Shown here one piece after another: positions 9,506-17,987 of a stretch of DNA of 64,000 nucleotides. How positions within the stretch are numbered: position 1 is the first letter of the stretch; every line of letters starts with the position of its first letter. Source of the stretch: Cyanophora paradoxa (taxonomy: Eukaryota > Glaucocystophyceae > Cyanophorales > Cyanophoraceae); NCBI GenBank assembly GCA_004431415.1, contig QPMI01000513.1, positions 1 to 64,000 of the forward strand. Reading direction: 5' to 3'. The notes under the pieces are model-generated. The model was not told the origin of the DNA, did not search any database, and worked only from the letters and a program-made list of their open reading frames with translations. The translations under genes were made by a program, and so were the position numbers.

Positions 9506-9512
9506 TTCTCAA

Positions 9513-9736
9513 TTTGGGGAGGGACTTAGAAATACTGCCCGTGAGCTCCCTGTCGCGGATCCTGCGAAAATCCGCGAAGAGCCCGCGCGCGCAGCGCCTG
9601 CAGACGAGGCGGGCCCGCCCGCCCACGCGCGCCACCGAGATCTCGTGGCCGAACTGCAGGTGGCCCGGGAAGCAGGTGGGGGGGTAGTCGCAGACGAAGC
9701 AGTGAACTGGGCAGTTGCGCCGCCGGATCACATCTG
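9513..9736 (-). CDS. Cys-rich zinc-binding protein, start uncertain
   Basis: A frame with NCPVHCFVCDYPPTC and CRRCARG gives a likely zinc-binding domain of about 70 residues. No ATG is available. A GTG lies right where the upstream gene ends (ATGTGA overlap near 9735). It may be translated by reinitiation, or the two may form one protein separated by a frame break. Two other Cys-rich genes lie immediately upstream. The 3' end is approximate. Confidence 0.45.
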
Positions 9737-10123
9737 AATTGCAATCGCGGGCTCGCTCGCCGCCTTCCTCGGCGCGCGCTGGCGCTTGGGCTGGGCCTCG
9801 AGCGGGCTCGGGTCGCCCTCCGCGGGGGCCGCCTTGGCCTTCTGCCGGGGCGCCGCGGGGGGCTTCGGGGCCGTAGGGGCTGCCGGTGCCTGGCTCGAGC
9901 CGGCGGCCGGGCCAGCGGCGTCGGTCACCTGCGGGCGCTGCGGCGGCGGGCTGGTCTCCCGGGCCCCCTCCTCGAGGACCCGGCGCATGAAGCGCGAGAC
10001 GCGGCCGCTGCATTGCGTGCAGGAGCCGACGGCCACCTGGCGGTTGTTCTTGCTGGTACGCACCTCGACGTTGGCGAGCTTGGTGTTGGAGCGGCACTTG
10101 AAGCAGTAGTGGGCGTGCTCCAT
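9728..10123 (-). CDS. DUF5679-like zinc-ribbon protein, 131 aa
   Basis: The N-terminus holds a compact ribbon with CFKC, a TSKNNRQ turn and SCTQC, followed by SRFMRR. This is the pattern of the small DUF5679 zinc ribbon known from large DNA viruses. The rest is an Ala/Pro-rich, then Lys/Arg-rich tail. It may act as a transcription or nucleic-acid-binding accessory (inference). The start at 10123 follows CACTTTTTTCTGAA (10151-10164). Confidence 0.6.
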   Translation of the reverse strand: MEHAHYCFKCRSNTKLANVEVRTSKNNRQVAVGSCTQCSGRVSRFMRRVLEEGARETSPPPQRPQVTDAAGPAAGSSQAPAAPTAPKPPAAPRQKAKAAPAEGDPSPLEAQPKRQRAPRKAASEPAIAIQM

Positions 10124-10132
10124 GGGATCTAG

Positions 10133-10294
10133 CTACGGGTGTAGACAGCCTTCAGAAAAAAGTGCGTAGTAGCGGACGGCGCACCGGGCGCAGCAGACGT
10201 ACACGCCCGCCTTGAGCACCCAGCCGCGCTTGGTCTGGGGCAGGCGGCAGATTTCGCAGCAGAGGGGCCTCGGCTTACGGCATGACGATCCCAT
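10133..10294 (-). CDS. Small zinc-finger protein, 53 aa
   Basis: Two Cys pairs (CCEIC and CCARC) spaced by a short basic loop predict a single treble-clef or ribbon zinc site. I prefer the ATG at 10294 (MGSSCRKP) over the upstream in-frame TTG, because GATTTCTGGAGG (10305-10316) is a promoter motif directly before it. It is the third of three adjacent Cys-rich genes, ending 9 nt before the next. Confidence 0.55.
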   Translation of the reverse strand: MGSSCRKPRPLCCEICRLPQTKRGWVLKAGVYVCCARCAVRYYALFSEGCLHP

Positions 10295-10324
10295 CTGCGG
10301 GCCCTCCAGAAATCGCAACGGGAA

Positions 10325-10801
10325 TCACAGCGGATTGAGCGCGGCGTAGAGGGCGATCAGGTAGGCGTCGCAGAGGTCGTCGAGCTTGCCGTTTCGATCC
10401 GCGATGTCGGCGAGCTCGGCGGGTACGAGGTCGCGGCACTTGTCGACCGCGCCCCGCTTGCGCTCCTTGTAGCTCGGGTTCGAGATCTTGAAGAAGTGCT
10501 TGATGGCGCGCGGGCTCACGATCCGCGCACGCCCGTACAGCAGGGCGTGGAGCGTGCACTCGATGCAGCGATTGATTCCCGTCCTCTGGCCCTCGATCGC
10601 GATCTGGTCGGGAAGGCCGAAGGCGCTATGGCCGCGAGTAACCTCCACCAGGCGCGCCACAAGGCGGCCACAGCAGCGCGCAGACGGGAAGAGGGCGATC
10701 TTCTGCCAGTCGAGAATCTGGGATTCCTTTGTCTGCGGATCGAATTCGATGAGGCACCATGCGAAATTGATGACCCCCACATCCACGCCGAGGATCTTCA
10801 T
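10325..10801 (-). CDS. RuvC-like Holliday junction resolvase (poxvirus A22-like)
   Basis: 158 residues from ATG 10801. The RNase H-fold signature is complete. It begins with MKILGVDVGVINFAWCL, where Asp6 is the first catalytic residue. An internal QIAIEGQRTG supplies the Glu. The C-terminal KLDDLCDAYLIAL supplies two Asp residues. Such enzymes resolve branched or concatemeric replication products in nucleocytoviruses. It is transcribed divergently from the ATPase gene across a 37-nt spacer with a shared promoter. The gene is intact. Confidence 0.85.
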   Translation of the reverse strand: MKILGVDVGVINFAWCLIEFDPQTKESQILDWQKIALFPSARCCGRLVARLVEVTRGHSAFGLPDQIAIEGQRTGINRCIECTLHALLYGRARIVSPRAIKHFFKISNPSYKERKRGAVDKCRDLVPAELADIADRNGKLDDLCDAYLIALYAALNPL

Positions 10802-10810
10802 CCCAGGGTC

Positions 10811-10826
10811 GCAAGAAAATCTGAAT
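10811..10826. promoter_or_regulatory. Bidirectional promoter motif between resolvase and ATPase
   Basis: GCAAGAAAATCTGAAT gives ATTTTCTTGC on the minus strand (10 nt before the resolvase ATG) and AAAATCTGA on the plus strand (13 nt before the ATPase ATG). One A/T core appears to serve both genes. Confidence 0.5.
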
Positions 10827-10838
10827 GAAGGGGGTAAT

Positions 10839-11906
10839 ATGGCCAAGGACCCCAAGAAGCCGAAGAAGCCGAAGGCGGCCAAGCCCCAGCCCGCCCAGCC
10901 CGCAGGCGCGGCCCCCGCGGCACCCGCCCCCGCCGGCCAGGCCTCGGGCTCGGGCTCGGGCACCGCCCCCGCCGCCGGCGCCAGCTGCGCCATGGGCATG
11001 ACAGAGGACGGCATGCAGCTCACGCCCGAGCAGGTCAACGCCTTCCTCGACAACTCGAAGACGGGCGGCATCGAGCGCATGGCCTGCCTGCCCGAACTTA
11101 AGTGGTTCGACGTGAACACCGTCAAGCCGACGCCACCGTCGTCTGCGTGGGCAAGCGGCGCACGGGCAAGTCCTTTTTCCTTCGCGATCTCATGTTCAAC
11201 CTCTCCGGCACCTTCCCGGGGGTATCGTAATCAGCCAGACCGATCGCCTGAACGGGTACTGGAAGCAGTACATCCCGCAGCGCTTCATCTGGCCCAAGTA
11301 CAACCCGGGGTGCTCTTCCATTTATTCAGGAGGCAGCAGGCGATCATGCAGCACAACAAGTCCGAAGACGTGCTCGCGGGAAAGGAGGATCCCGTCGACC
11401 CGCGATTTTTCGTGCTGCTCGACGACGTGATTTCCGACGCTCGGCTGCGGTACGACGAGGCCCTCAACGAGCTCTTCGTGGCGGGGCGCCACTACAAAAT
11501 CATGACCCTTATCACGACGCAGTATGCCAAGGGCATCAATCCCGTCCTGCGCTCCAATACTGATCTGGCTGTCATTTTCAAGTGCTCGCAGGCGATGCAG
11601 CGCGAGGCCCTCGCAAAGGAGTGGGGCGACATCATCTCCCAGCGCGCCTTCTACTACCTGCTCGACAAGTACACCCAGGACAACCACTGTCTCATCATCG
11701 ATTCTTCCAACAACTCTACGAACCCTCTGGACGTCCTTTACGTCTACAAGGCCGAGGAGCCGCCCCCCTTCCGCATCGGATCCAAGGAGTACTGGGAGGG
11801 CGAAACCGTCAACGGAGAAAATCTCGTGGGTCCGGACGACGGCACGGTGGACAAGACGCTCCTGGGCATGATAGATAATTTCAGGAAGCACCGCGGCCTC
11901 GCCTGA
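10839..11906 (+). CDS. A32-like DNA packaging ATPase, with internal frame breaks
   Basis: ATG at 10839. The first 90 residues include a Lys/Pro/Ala-rich leader. The C-terminal half is clear FtsK/HerA-type packaging ATPase: FFVLLDDVISD is Walker B, followed by HYKIMTLITTQYAKGINPVLRSNTD and the arginine/sensor region. The reading stays open throughout, but in 11,127-11,310 the conserved sequence lies in other frames. The Walker A GKRRTGKSFF is read at about 11,147-11,176, then SQTDRLNGYWKQY. At least three compensating indels are therefore needed, so the gene as written would not make a working ATPase. Its role is genome packaging into the capsid. Confidence 0.8.
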   Translation: MAKDPKKPKKPKAAKPQPAQPAGAAPAAPAPAGQASGSGSGTAPAAGASCAMGMTEDGMQLTPEQVNAFLDNSKTGGIERMACLPELKWFDVNTVKPTPPSSAWASGARASPFSFAISCSTSPAPSRGYRNQPDRSPERVLEAVHPAALHLAQVQPGVLFHLFRRQQAIMQHNKSEDVLAGKEDPVDPRFFVLLDDVISDARLRYDEALNELFVAGRHYKIMTLITTQYAKGINPVLRSNTDLAVIFKCSQAMQREALAKEWGDIISQRAFYYLLDKYTQDNHCLIIDSSNNSTNPLDVLYVYKAEEPPPFRIGSKEYWEGETVNGENLVGPDDGTVDKTLLGMIDNFRKHRGLA

Positions 11907-11932
11907 TTTTTTCTGAGGCTTCGTGCGTAAGC

Positions 11933-12283
11933 ATGTCGCCCAGCGCCCACATCGCCTCCGTCTTCCGCGTCGAGTCCATCGCCTACGACTGCCTCCTGGA
12001 GGCCAGCCTCGACCCCTCCTCGCCCTTCAACGACGGCGAGGTCAGCAGCGCCCTGGAGAGGATCTGCGACGCGCTGGGAATTAACTGGGAGCGCCTGACC
12101 GCGGAGGCGGCGGACGAGGCCGCGGCCGAGTCGCTGGGAAGCGAGGACACCAGCTCGGAGGAGATGACGGACGAGGAGGGAGACAGGGTTATTTACGTGC
12201 GCGACCCGGACGATTTTGCGACCTCGGAATCGGGCTCGGAGGAGGAGGCAGAGGAGACCGAGGACGAGGACTCCGACGCCTAG
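11933..12283 (+). CDS. Acidic C-terminal-tail protein, 116 aa
   Basis: An N-terminal helical domain (residues 1-65, with ALERICDALGINWERL) is followed by a long Asp/Glu/Ser tail. No family was recognised. The promoter GATTTTTTCTGAGG (11,905-11,918) precedes the ATG. The acidic tail could serve as a DNA mimic or as an activation region (inference only). Confidence 0.5.
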   Translation: MSPSAHIASVFRVESIAYDCLLEASLDPSSPFNDGEVSSALERICDALGINWERLTAEAADEAAAESLGSEDTSSEEMTDEEGDRVIYVRDPDDFATSESGSEEEAEETEDEDSDA

Positions 12284-12318
12284 GCGCGCCCCTTAAAAAT
12301 TTCCGAGGCCCCAGGAAA

Positions 12319-12663
12319 ATGTCAAAGGTGCTCCTAGGGCTCTCCCAGGCTATCGTGCAGTACGCCCTCGGCCTGGCATCCGGCTCCCTCATCGACGCCG
12401 CCTTCTCCTCGCACGAAGGCGAAAACAGGACGGGCCACGCGGCCGAGCTCGCCGCGCAGGTCGCCGTCAACGGCCTCTCCCTCGGCCTGCTCTCGAAATA
12501 CGTGCTCACCCTCAAGTTTTTCGACGACGACCCCACGGGCGGAATTATGTTCATCCTCGGATTTACACACGGGCAGACGAACATGCTAATCAAGGCTACC
12601 AGCGCTAGCTTCGGAATCAAGCAGGCGCTCGAGCGGAAGGCCGCCGCGATCACTAAAGAGTAG
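12319..12663 (+). CDS. Hypothetical hydrophobic protein, 114 aa
   Basis: Several mildly hydrophobic stretches (AIVQYALGLASGSLIDAAF; AVNGLSLGLLSKYVL; GIMFILGF) suggest a helical, possibly membrane-associated protein. No family recognised. The promoter AAAAATTTCCGAGG (12,295-12,308) precedes the ATG. Its stop overlaps the 3' end of the convergent VLTF3 gene by 11 nt. Confidence 0.5.
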   Translation: MSKVLLGLSQAIVQYALGLASGSLIDAAFSSHEGENRTGHAAELAAQVAVNGLSLGLLSKYVLTLKFFDDDPTGGIMFILGFTHGQTNMLIKATSASFGIKQALERKAAAITKE

Positions 12664-13612
12664 GAAAGAAATGCCAGTCGTTGTACTCGCAGATCCTGTT
12701 CCAAATCGAATCTAACTCCGAGAGTTTCTGCCTGCTCTTGAGCAAGGGGAAAAAGGGGAGGTGCTGGGGCAAATCTAGCAGCACGAAAATCTGCCTGAAT
12801 ACGTAATTGTAGTTGAGCATGTTCTTCCTGCCCTGCGACTTGAACATGCTGAAGGGGACCTCCACCAGGGCGAACATCTCCTGCACCCGGTCCATATCCT
12901 CCGCGCTCATCGGAGGCGGGCGCTCGCCCGTGATGCGCCACTTGATCTGCGCCCAGCGCTCGATGTACTTCTGCTGCTTCAGAGCCCGGAGAACTTGGCG
13001 GATATTGTCTTTGCTCCACTCCTTCCCCGCCATGCGCCTCGCAATAGCTGCCAGCACGTCCTCGGGTACTGGAGAATCCTCCAGGCAGTGCTGCTTAAGT
13101 CGCTCGGAAACGTGGTACTTGCGCAGGTAGTTGCTGTGGAGCTCGCTGACAGCCAGGGGTTGATGGTCCGGATAATAAAAATCCAGGACCAGACCGCAGC
13201 TTTGGCAAACCAGATCCCCATCCAGGTGAACACCAACGAGGGCGGTAGAGCCGCAATTTCCGCAGGGGACAGCGGCTTCGCCTTGGGGGCCTTGCGTGCG
13301 GCGGTTGCGCTTGCGGGGGCGCTCTCCGGCCTTGAGGTAGGAGTTGGCGATGGCGGCGGCGGCGGCGGGGAACGGTGCCGGAGTGTCGAAGTCTGGGTCC
13401 CCCTCGTCGTGAAGGATGGCTCCGTAGCGCTGGATCTGCTCAAAGTTTCGGAGGAGGAGATCGATTTCGCCAGAGTCTGCCATTCCTCCGAGTCCTCGTA
13501 CCGCAGCTGAGCGATTCCCTTGCAGAAGTGGCAAACGGGCTTCGCGCAATCGAGTGGGTCCCAGCCGCAGGTGAGCCCGCAGATGTGACAGAAGGCGTTG
13601 CTCAGGTGATTC
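12653..13612 (-). CDS. VLTF3-like late transcription factor (one frame break near the 5' end)
   Basis: The main reading, from Met at 13,483 to 12,653, carries a zinc ribbon (CGNCGSTALVG then CQSCGLVLD), then the VLTF3 core and the characteristic end (NYNYVFRQIFVLLDLPQ ... FFPLLKSRQKL ... WNRICEYNDW). This is the poxvirus A2-like family that activates late viral genes. An upstream ATG at 13,612 reads an extra Cys-rich finger (CHICGLTCGW, CHFCKG) and joins the main frame after a one-base shift near 13,490. That leader could also be a separate short gene. Upstream lie several CACCTGA boxes rather than the TTTTCT motif, as expected for an early or intermediate gene (inference). Confidence 0.85.
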   Translation of the reverse strand, partial: ESPEQRLLSHLRAHLRLGPTRLREARLPLLQGNRSAAVRGLGGMADSGEIDLLLRNFEQIQRYGAILHDEGDPDFDTPAPFPAAAAAIANSYLKAGERPRKRNRRTQGPQGEAAVPCGNCGSTALVGVHLDGDLVCQSCGLVLDFYYPDHQPLAVSELHSNYLRKYHVSERLKQHCLEDSPVPEDVLAAIARRMAGKEWSKDNIRQVLRALKQQKYIERWAQIKWRITGERPPPMSAEDMDRVQEMFALVEVPFSMFKSQGRKNMLNYNYVFRQIFVLLDLPQHLPFFPLLKSRQKLSELDSIWNRICEYNDWHFFPTL

Positions 13613-13652
13613 ATGTGAGGCTCAGGTGGTGCTCAGGTGAGGTGCGGACGTA
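13604..13652. promoter_or_regulatory. Cluster of TCAGGTG boxes between VLTF3 and HUH-1
   Basis: CTCAGGTGATT, GCTCAGGTGG and GCTCAGGTGAGG occur within 40 bp, overlapping and upstream of the VLTF3 start at 13,612. These are the same 8-mers that form the palindromes at 950 and 1925. Confidence 0.5.
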
Positions 13653-13714
13653 CCCCGGGGCCCCACGTGGAAGCTCACCCCAGCCTCGGAAAATTTTCTA
13701 GGCCTTGGTCTGAC

Positions 13715-14557
13715 ATGCTCAACCTCATCGCGAGGGGCGTAGCAGCAAACAGGCAAGCCCGGGCACCGAACCCGCACCTCCGCATGGACGCCTCCGGCCG
13801 CTCCCGGGTAGAGACTCACATCGTAGTGGGCAACATCAACGACAAGGTGCTGGCACCCGACAAGACGTGGTTCCAGAAGGTGCTGGACGCGGCGCCCGTG
13901 AGGAAACTGAACGGGGAGGATCGGCCGCAGCGCGAGTCGAATTTCATGATCACCATCCAGACCAACTACAAGCCGCGGAGCAGGGGAGAGGGCTCCAAGG
14001 TGCAGGACGCGTTTCACAGGGGGCTGGAGGCCCTCTTCTACGACGACAGGCAGCTGGCGCGGTGCATAAAGATGGGGGTGTACCCCGACAAGGCGAACCC
14101 CAAGGGCTTCGATTTCAAGTCCGACCAGTACGACACGCACGTGGAGAGGGGCAACGCGAACATCGGCATCGAGTACGGGCCGCGGTCGGGGCGGCTCCAC
14201 GCGCACATCCTGCTCACGCTGGTGCACTACTCGCGCGTGCAATTCGACGGCAAGCGGGCGTCGGATTTCCTCATCAAGTTCATGCAAACGGAGGGACAGG
14301 GCGGCCTGCCGAATTTCTACAAGGACGACTGGTTCGGGGAGGAGTACCAGAAGACGGCGGTGCGGCCGATACGGAGAAAGGACGCCCTCGGCATGCAGTG
14401 GACGGGCAAGGAGACGGGCTACAGGAAGCGAGAAACCGCCAGGCAGATGCACGTAGACGTAAAATTGCTGCCGCAGAGCAACCTTAAGGATCTGCTGCAG
14501 CTGTACATTACGAAGACGGTAGAGGCCCTCGAGACGGGCGCTGTAAAGCTCGTGTAA
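13715..14557 (+). CDS. HUH endonuclease-like replication protein 1, 280 aa
   Basis: The start at 13,715 follows AAAATTTTCTAGG (13,690-13,702). The HUH motif is RLHAHILLTL with His162 and His164. A candidate nucleophile motif YxxK is LYITK with Tyr264 and Lys267. HUH enzymes nick one strand and stay linked to the 5' end through tyrosine, starting rolling-circle or strand-displacement replication. Mriyavirus-group genomes are known to carry an HUH protein in place of a polymerase. The gene is intact. It is followed 23 nt later by a paralogue. Confidence 0.75.
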   Translation: MLNLIARGVAANRQARAPNPHLRMDASGRSRVETHIVVGNINDKVLAPDKTWFQKVLDAAPVRKLNGEDRPQRESNFMITIQTNYKPRSRGEGSKVQDAFHRGLEALFYDDRQLARCIKMGVYPDKANPKGFDFKSDQYDTHVERGNANIGIEYGPRSGRLHAHILLTLVHYSRVQFDGKRASDFLIKFMQTEGQGGLPNFYKDDWFGEEYQKTAVRPIRRKDALGMQWTGKETGYRKRETARQMHVDVKLLPQSNLKDLLQLYITKTVEALETGAVKLV

Positions 14558-14580
14558 ATTTTTTCTCGTGTCCAATAAAT

Positions 14581-16610
14581 ATGCCTCCGAAGCGCCGAGG
14601 CCGCAAGAAGAAGCCAGAGAGCTCGAGCGAGTCAGAGGAAGAGGAGCCCACGTCCCCGTCCTCCGAGTCGGAGGAAGAAGAGGAGGAAGAGGAAGAGGAG
14701 CCGGAGCCTAAGCCGAAGGGCAAGGGCAAGGGGAAGGGAAAGGGAAAGGCAAAGGGAAACGCGCCCGATACCGGCGTGGACGAGCTCGAGACGCCCGTCG
14801 TTGAGATTCCGAAGCGATACGTGCTGGTGCAGGGCGAGGATGGCATATTCCAGCAGCAGAAGAGCATATCCGATTACATCAAGCTCTCGGCCACCAAAGA
14901 AGTTCAGATGCTCCCATCGCTGCTCGATAAATCATACCACGAGCCCGCAACCCTCTGGAGCATCCACAGCGAAATCGAGTACGATAAACTCCCCGAGGAG
15001 CGACTGCGCGCCATACCGCGCACGTACCAGAGCGCGCAGAAATCGCCGCCGATCTGCTACCGCTGCCTTCGCCTCATGTACGAGGCCACGCCCGTGCCGA
15101 GCGCCAAGGGGGCCAACACGCCAGAGAAAATCGCCGCGAGGGAGGCAGCGCAGGCGAGGAAGGATGCCGTGTACGAAGAGTACATTGCAGTCATAGAGAA
15201 GGCAAACGCGTGGGCAGCCAAGCAAAACGGCAAGGGAAAGAAAAAGGGCCAGGAGCCGTACCCCCTCATCAAGGACAAGAAGCCGGCGCAGGTGCCCACG
15301 GTGTCGCCCAGAAACTCGTGGCTCTGCCAGAAGTGCGTCACGCTGCTCGGCAACAAGGGCCTGCTCGTGATCTTGGGCCTGCAGAGGCGAAAGAGGGGCG
15401 ACACGGCCACCGTCTCCAAGCAGACGCGCGACCACATGGTCGAGAGCGTGCTCGGCGGGCCGAAGCCAAAGACCACGAAAAAGGCAAAGGATACGGCCGC
15501 TGACTTCGGATCGTCCGTCATCGAGCCCAACTCCGCACAGTCGAAAATCAGAAAGGCGAAAATCGTGGCGCCGAGCATGGAAGATTTAATGGCAACCTTC
15601 GCGGACGCGCAAGAGGTGAAGCAGAACATAGAGAAGGCGAAAACGGGACTGCAGGCGGCGCAGGCAAACGGGCTGGAGGCGCTCGAGAAGGTGATCACGG
15701 AAATCAGCGAGACGGGGCGGTCGGTCTTCATCCTCAACAAAAAGAATCCCGACGGAAGCACGCGGTACGACATACGACAGGCGCGCCAGTCGCGCTACTG
15801 GGTGCTCTTCAACACACACAAGCGCCTGGGAGAGGCGCGAGAATTCGAGGCGGCGGCGCTGCGCGACAGCCTCGCAGAGGTGCTCTCGGACGCAGAATTC
15901 TACAAGTTCATCCGCTTCAATTTGAAGGAGGAGAACGGCAAGTACAAGGACGACACGTACGCCAACGCAATCATCGGAATTCGCGTGCAAGGGGGCGTGG
16001 AGGTGGGGCCGACGGACGGGGCGCTGCACGCCCACGTGCTGGTGACGATCGATCACATATCGAACCTGCAGGTGCTGTGGGCGAATTACGACTGGGTGGT
16101 GCTGCTCAAGGAGAAGGAGCCGGGCACCACGACGGTGTACGAGCGGCTGCACCAAATTCTGTCCGCGAAATTCACGGCGGCCGGGCAGCGCCTCGTAGAC
16201 CAGAAGAGGCAGAGGCAGGACCTCAGCCGAGCATCGATACGATGGTGGAAATTGCAGAGCTCGAGCGCATGCTGACGGAAGAGAAGATAGGCATGGGGAA
16301 AGATCCGCCCACCGTCCTTGCGTCGCTGATTCCGGAGGAAAATTACGCGAGCAAGCTGCAGGAGTACCTCTCGAAGACGCTGCCCGACAAGCAGAGGCGC
16401 GATTTACTGAAAGAGTGGTCGCACGCGCGAAACACGAACAACACCGACAACAACACGGACGGGTACCTCTTCACGATTTTCCAGGCGGACGCCGGCCAGG
16501 CGGACGACCCCCGCTTTGCGCCGCAGGCCGCGGAAATCGGCGATCTGAGGGCCAGGGGCCGAGGGCGCGGAAAGGGCAAGGGGCGCGGAAGGGGCAGGGG
16601 TAGCGGGTAA
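14581..16610 (+). CDS. HUH endonuclease-like protein 2, about 675 aa (one frame break)
   Basis: The ATG at 14,581 opens a Lys/acidic low-complexity leader (to about residue 65). A helical part follows with two Cys pairs (ICYRC, LCQKC) that suggest a zinc site, then an HUH domain with ALHAHVLVTI (His483, His485). The first frame stops at 16,275, but the partner motif YLSK (Tyr codon 16,365-16,367) lies in the overlapping frame that runs to 16,610. In HUH-1 the same relation holds between HAH and YITK. I therefore read one gene with an indel near 16,230-16,260. The C-terminus is a Gly/Arg/Lys-rich tail. A separate gene starting at 16,242 is the alternative. Confidence 0.65.
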
Positions 16611-16631
16611 TTGTTCTGACGCGCCCGCAAG

Positions 16632-17024
16632 ATGTTCGAGGGGGCATGCACCCACTCGGACGTCATCACCGTAATCTGCGGCGCGCTCTTCCTGGTTTCC
16701 GAGCTCCTGGGCGGCACGGAGCGCGTGCGTCCCAACACCGTGCTGGGCGCCCTGAAGGCGGCGGCCCTGAGGGTCGTGCGTCGCGGCGAGCCCGAGCCCG
16801 AGCCCCCACCCGAGCAGCAGAGGCGCGAGAGCGTGCAGGCGATCGGCCCGCACCACGTGGACATCCAGATGACGCAGACCGGTACGCGTTTTTTTCTAGA
16901 GAACATGGGAAATGGAGACTCCCGCGACAACAGCCCCCAGCGCAGAGGCTCCGTCGTCCTGCCCCGGCAGCAGCAGCAACAGTACGAGCACCAGCACCAG
17001 CACAGCGTTCCCTTGGCTTCTTAG
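16632..17024 (+). CDS. Small membrane protein, 130 aa
   Basis: Residues about 9-27 (DVITVICGALFLVSELLGG) form an N-terminal hydrophobic segment. The rest is Pro/Glu/Gln-rich and probably disordered. A TAATTGTTCTGAC motif (16,608-16,620) precedes it. Its last 113 nt overlap the next gene in another frame, so either the true end is earlier or an indel extends the frame. Confidence 0.45.
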   Translation: MFEGACTHSDVITVICGALFLVSELLGGTERVRPNTVLGALKAAALRVVRRGEPEPEPPPEQQRRESVQAIGPHHVDIQMTQTGTRFFLENMGNGDSRDNSPQRRGSVVLPRQQQQQYEHQHQHSVPLAS

Positions 17025-17283
17025 GACTTACGCGCGAAAGAAGCAGCAGCAGCCGAAGGAGCCGGCCGAAATGGCGGCTGACCTGGATCGGTGCACCCGC
17101 CGCGCCATCGCGAGCTACGCCAAGCGGGTCGAGCAGTACCACCCCCAGATGGCAGAGGACGCCAGGGCGTACGCGAAAAACCCCGCCGCGAGCCCGCCCG
17201 TGATGGCCGCCGTCATCGACCGGCTGCAGTGGGCGCTGCACGAGGAGGGGGAGCGGGTGAGGAATTTCTTCATGCCCAAGTAA
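16912..17283 (+). CDS. Hypothetical protein, 123 aa
   Basis: A Ser/Thr/Pro-rich N-terminus leads to a helical C-terminal half (CTRRAIASYAKRVEQYHPQM; RLQWALHEEGERVRNFFM). The promoter GTTTTTTTCTAGA (16,888-16,900) supports the ATG at 16,912. No family recognised. Confidence 0.5.
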   Translation: METPATTAPSAEAPSSCPGSSSNSTSTSTSTAFPWLLRTYARKKQQQPKEPAEMAADLDRCTRRAIASYAKRVEQYHPQMAEDARAYAKNPAASPPVMAAVIDRLQWALHEEGERVRNFFMPK

Positions 17284-17305
17284 ATTTCTGAATGGGCCCT
17301 TAACA

Positions 17306-17494
17306 ATGTCGTCCATGCTCCCGAGCCTCGATGATATCACCAGCGATTCCCGCTACCTGGGCAGCCTGCTGACCCTCGGCGCGGTCGCCTACATGTCGCC
17401 CGCGCGCTACTACCTCGTGCGGATCCTCGCCGCGCAGTTCGCGGGCTACTACTTCGTGGGGCCCTACCTCCTCAACGGCCTGAGGAAGGCATAA
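17306..17494 (+). CDS. Small membrane protein, 62 aa
   Basis: Two hydrophobic stretches (SLLTLGAVAYMSPARYYLV and ILAAQFAGYYFVGPYLL) suggest one or two membrane helices. AAATTTCTGAA at 17,282-17,290 precedes the ATG. Likely a virion membrane component by its position among structural genes (inference). Confidence 0.55.
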   Translation: MSSMLPSLDDITSDSRYLGSLLTLGAVAYMSPARYYLVRILAAQFAGYYFVGPYLLNGLRKA

Positions 17495-17517
17495 TTTCTC
17501 AGGCCCCTTCCTAAATA

Positions 17518-17967
17518 ATGTCCTGCGTCAACCTCTACGTCCAGTCGAACGGAGAGACGCAGGATTCCGAGGGCTTCTGGCGCCTCAGGCTGAACCAGAT
17601 CCCCGCCGACATCGACACGCTGCAGATCAAGGGCTTCTACCTGGAGCTGGACACGACCGCGATTCCGGACCCCACCGCCGCGAAAACCGTCAACGTTCTG
17701 CTGATGGACGTGCCCGACTTGAACGTCACGACCATCTCGAACGTCAACACGTGCATCAACAAGGTCGTGATCCCGACGTGGGGCCACGACGGCCTCGAGA
17801 ACACCATCCTCTACTGGTTCGAGGTGCCCATGGCCGTGCGCCCCAACTACGTCGCGTACGACAAGTTCCAGGAGCTGCGCGTGCGCTTCACCGACATCAC
17901 GGGCGCCACCAAGAAGAACAACGCCTTCATCGTCAAGAACTTCGGCCTCTGGGCCTTTGCGAAATAG
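17518..17967 (+). CDS. Beta-rich probable minor capsid protein, 149 aa
   Basis: Strand-rich sequence with an N-terminal FWRLRLNQIPADIDTLQIKG and a hydrophobic C-terminus (NAFIVKNFGLWAFAK), of a size suited to a single jelly roll. It resembles the opening of viral minor capsid or penton-type proteins, but I cannot confirm the family. The promoter ATAATTTCTCAGG (17,491-17,503) overlaps the previous stop. The gene is intact. Confidence 0.5.
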   Translation: MSCVNLYVQSNGETQDSEGFWRLRLNQIPADIDTLQIKGFYLELDTTAIPDPTAAKTVNVLLMDVPDLNVTTISNVNTCINKVVIPTWGHDGLENTILYWFEVPMAVRPNYVAYDKFQELRVRFTDITGATKKNNAFIVKNFGLWAFAK

Positions 17968-17987
17968 ATTTTCGCAGGCCCCCTTAA

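Noticed and set aside
12189-14575. Long minus-strand ORFs (276 and 317 aa) opposite the acidic protein, VLTF3 and HUH-1
   Set aside because: Low-complexity, Arg/Pro-rich shadows of well-supported genes; no motif or promoter support.
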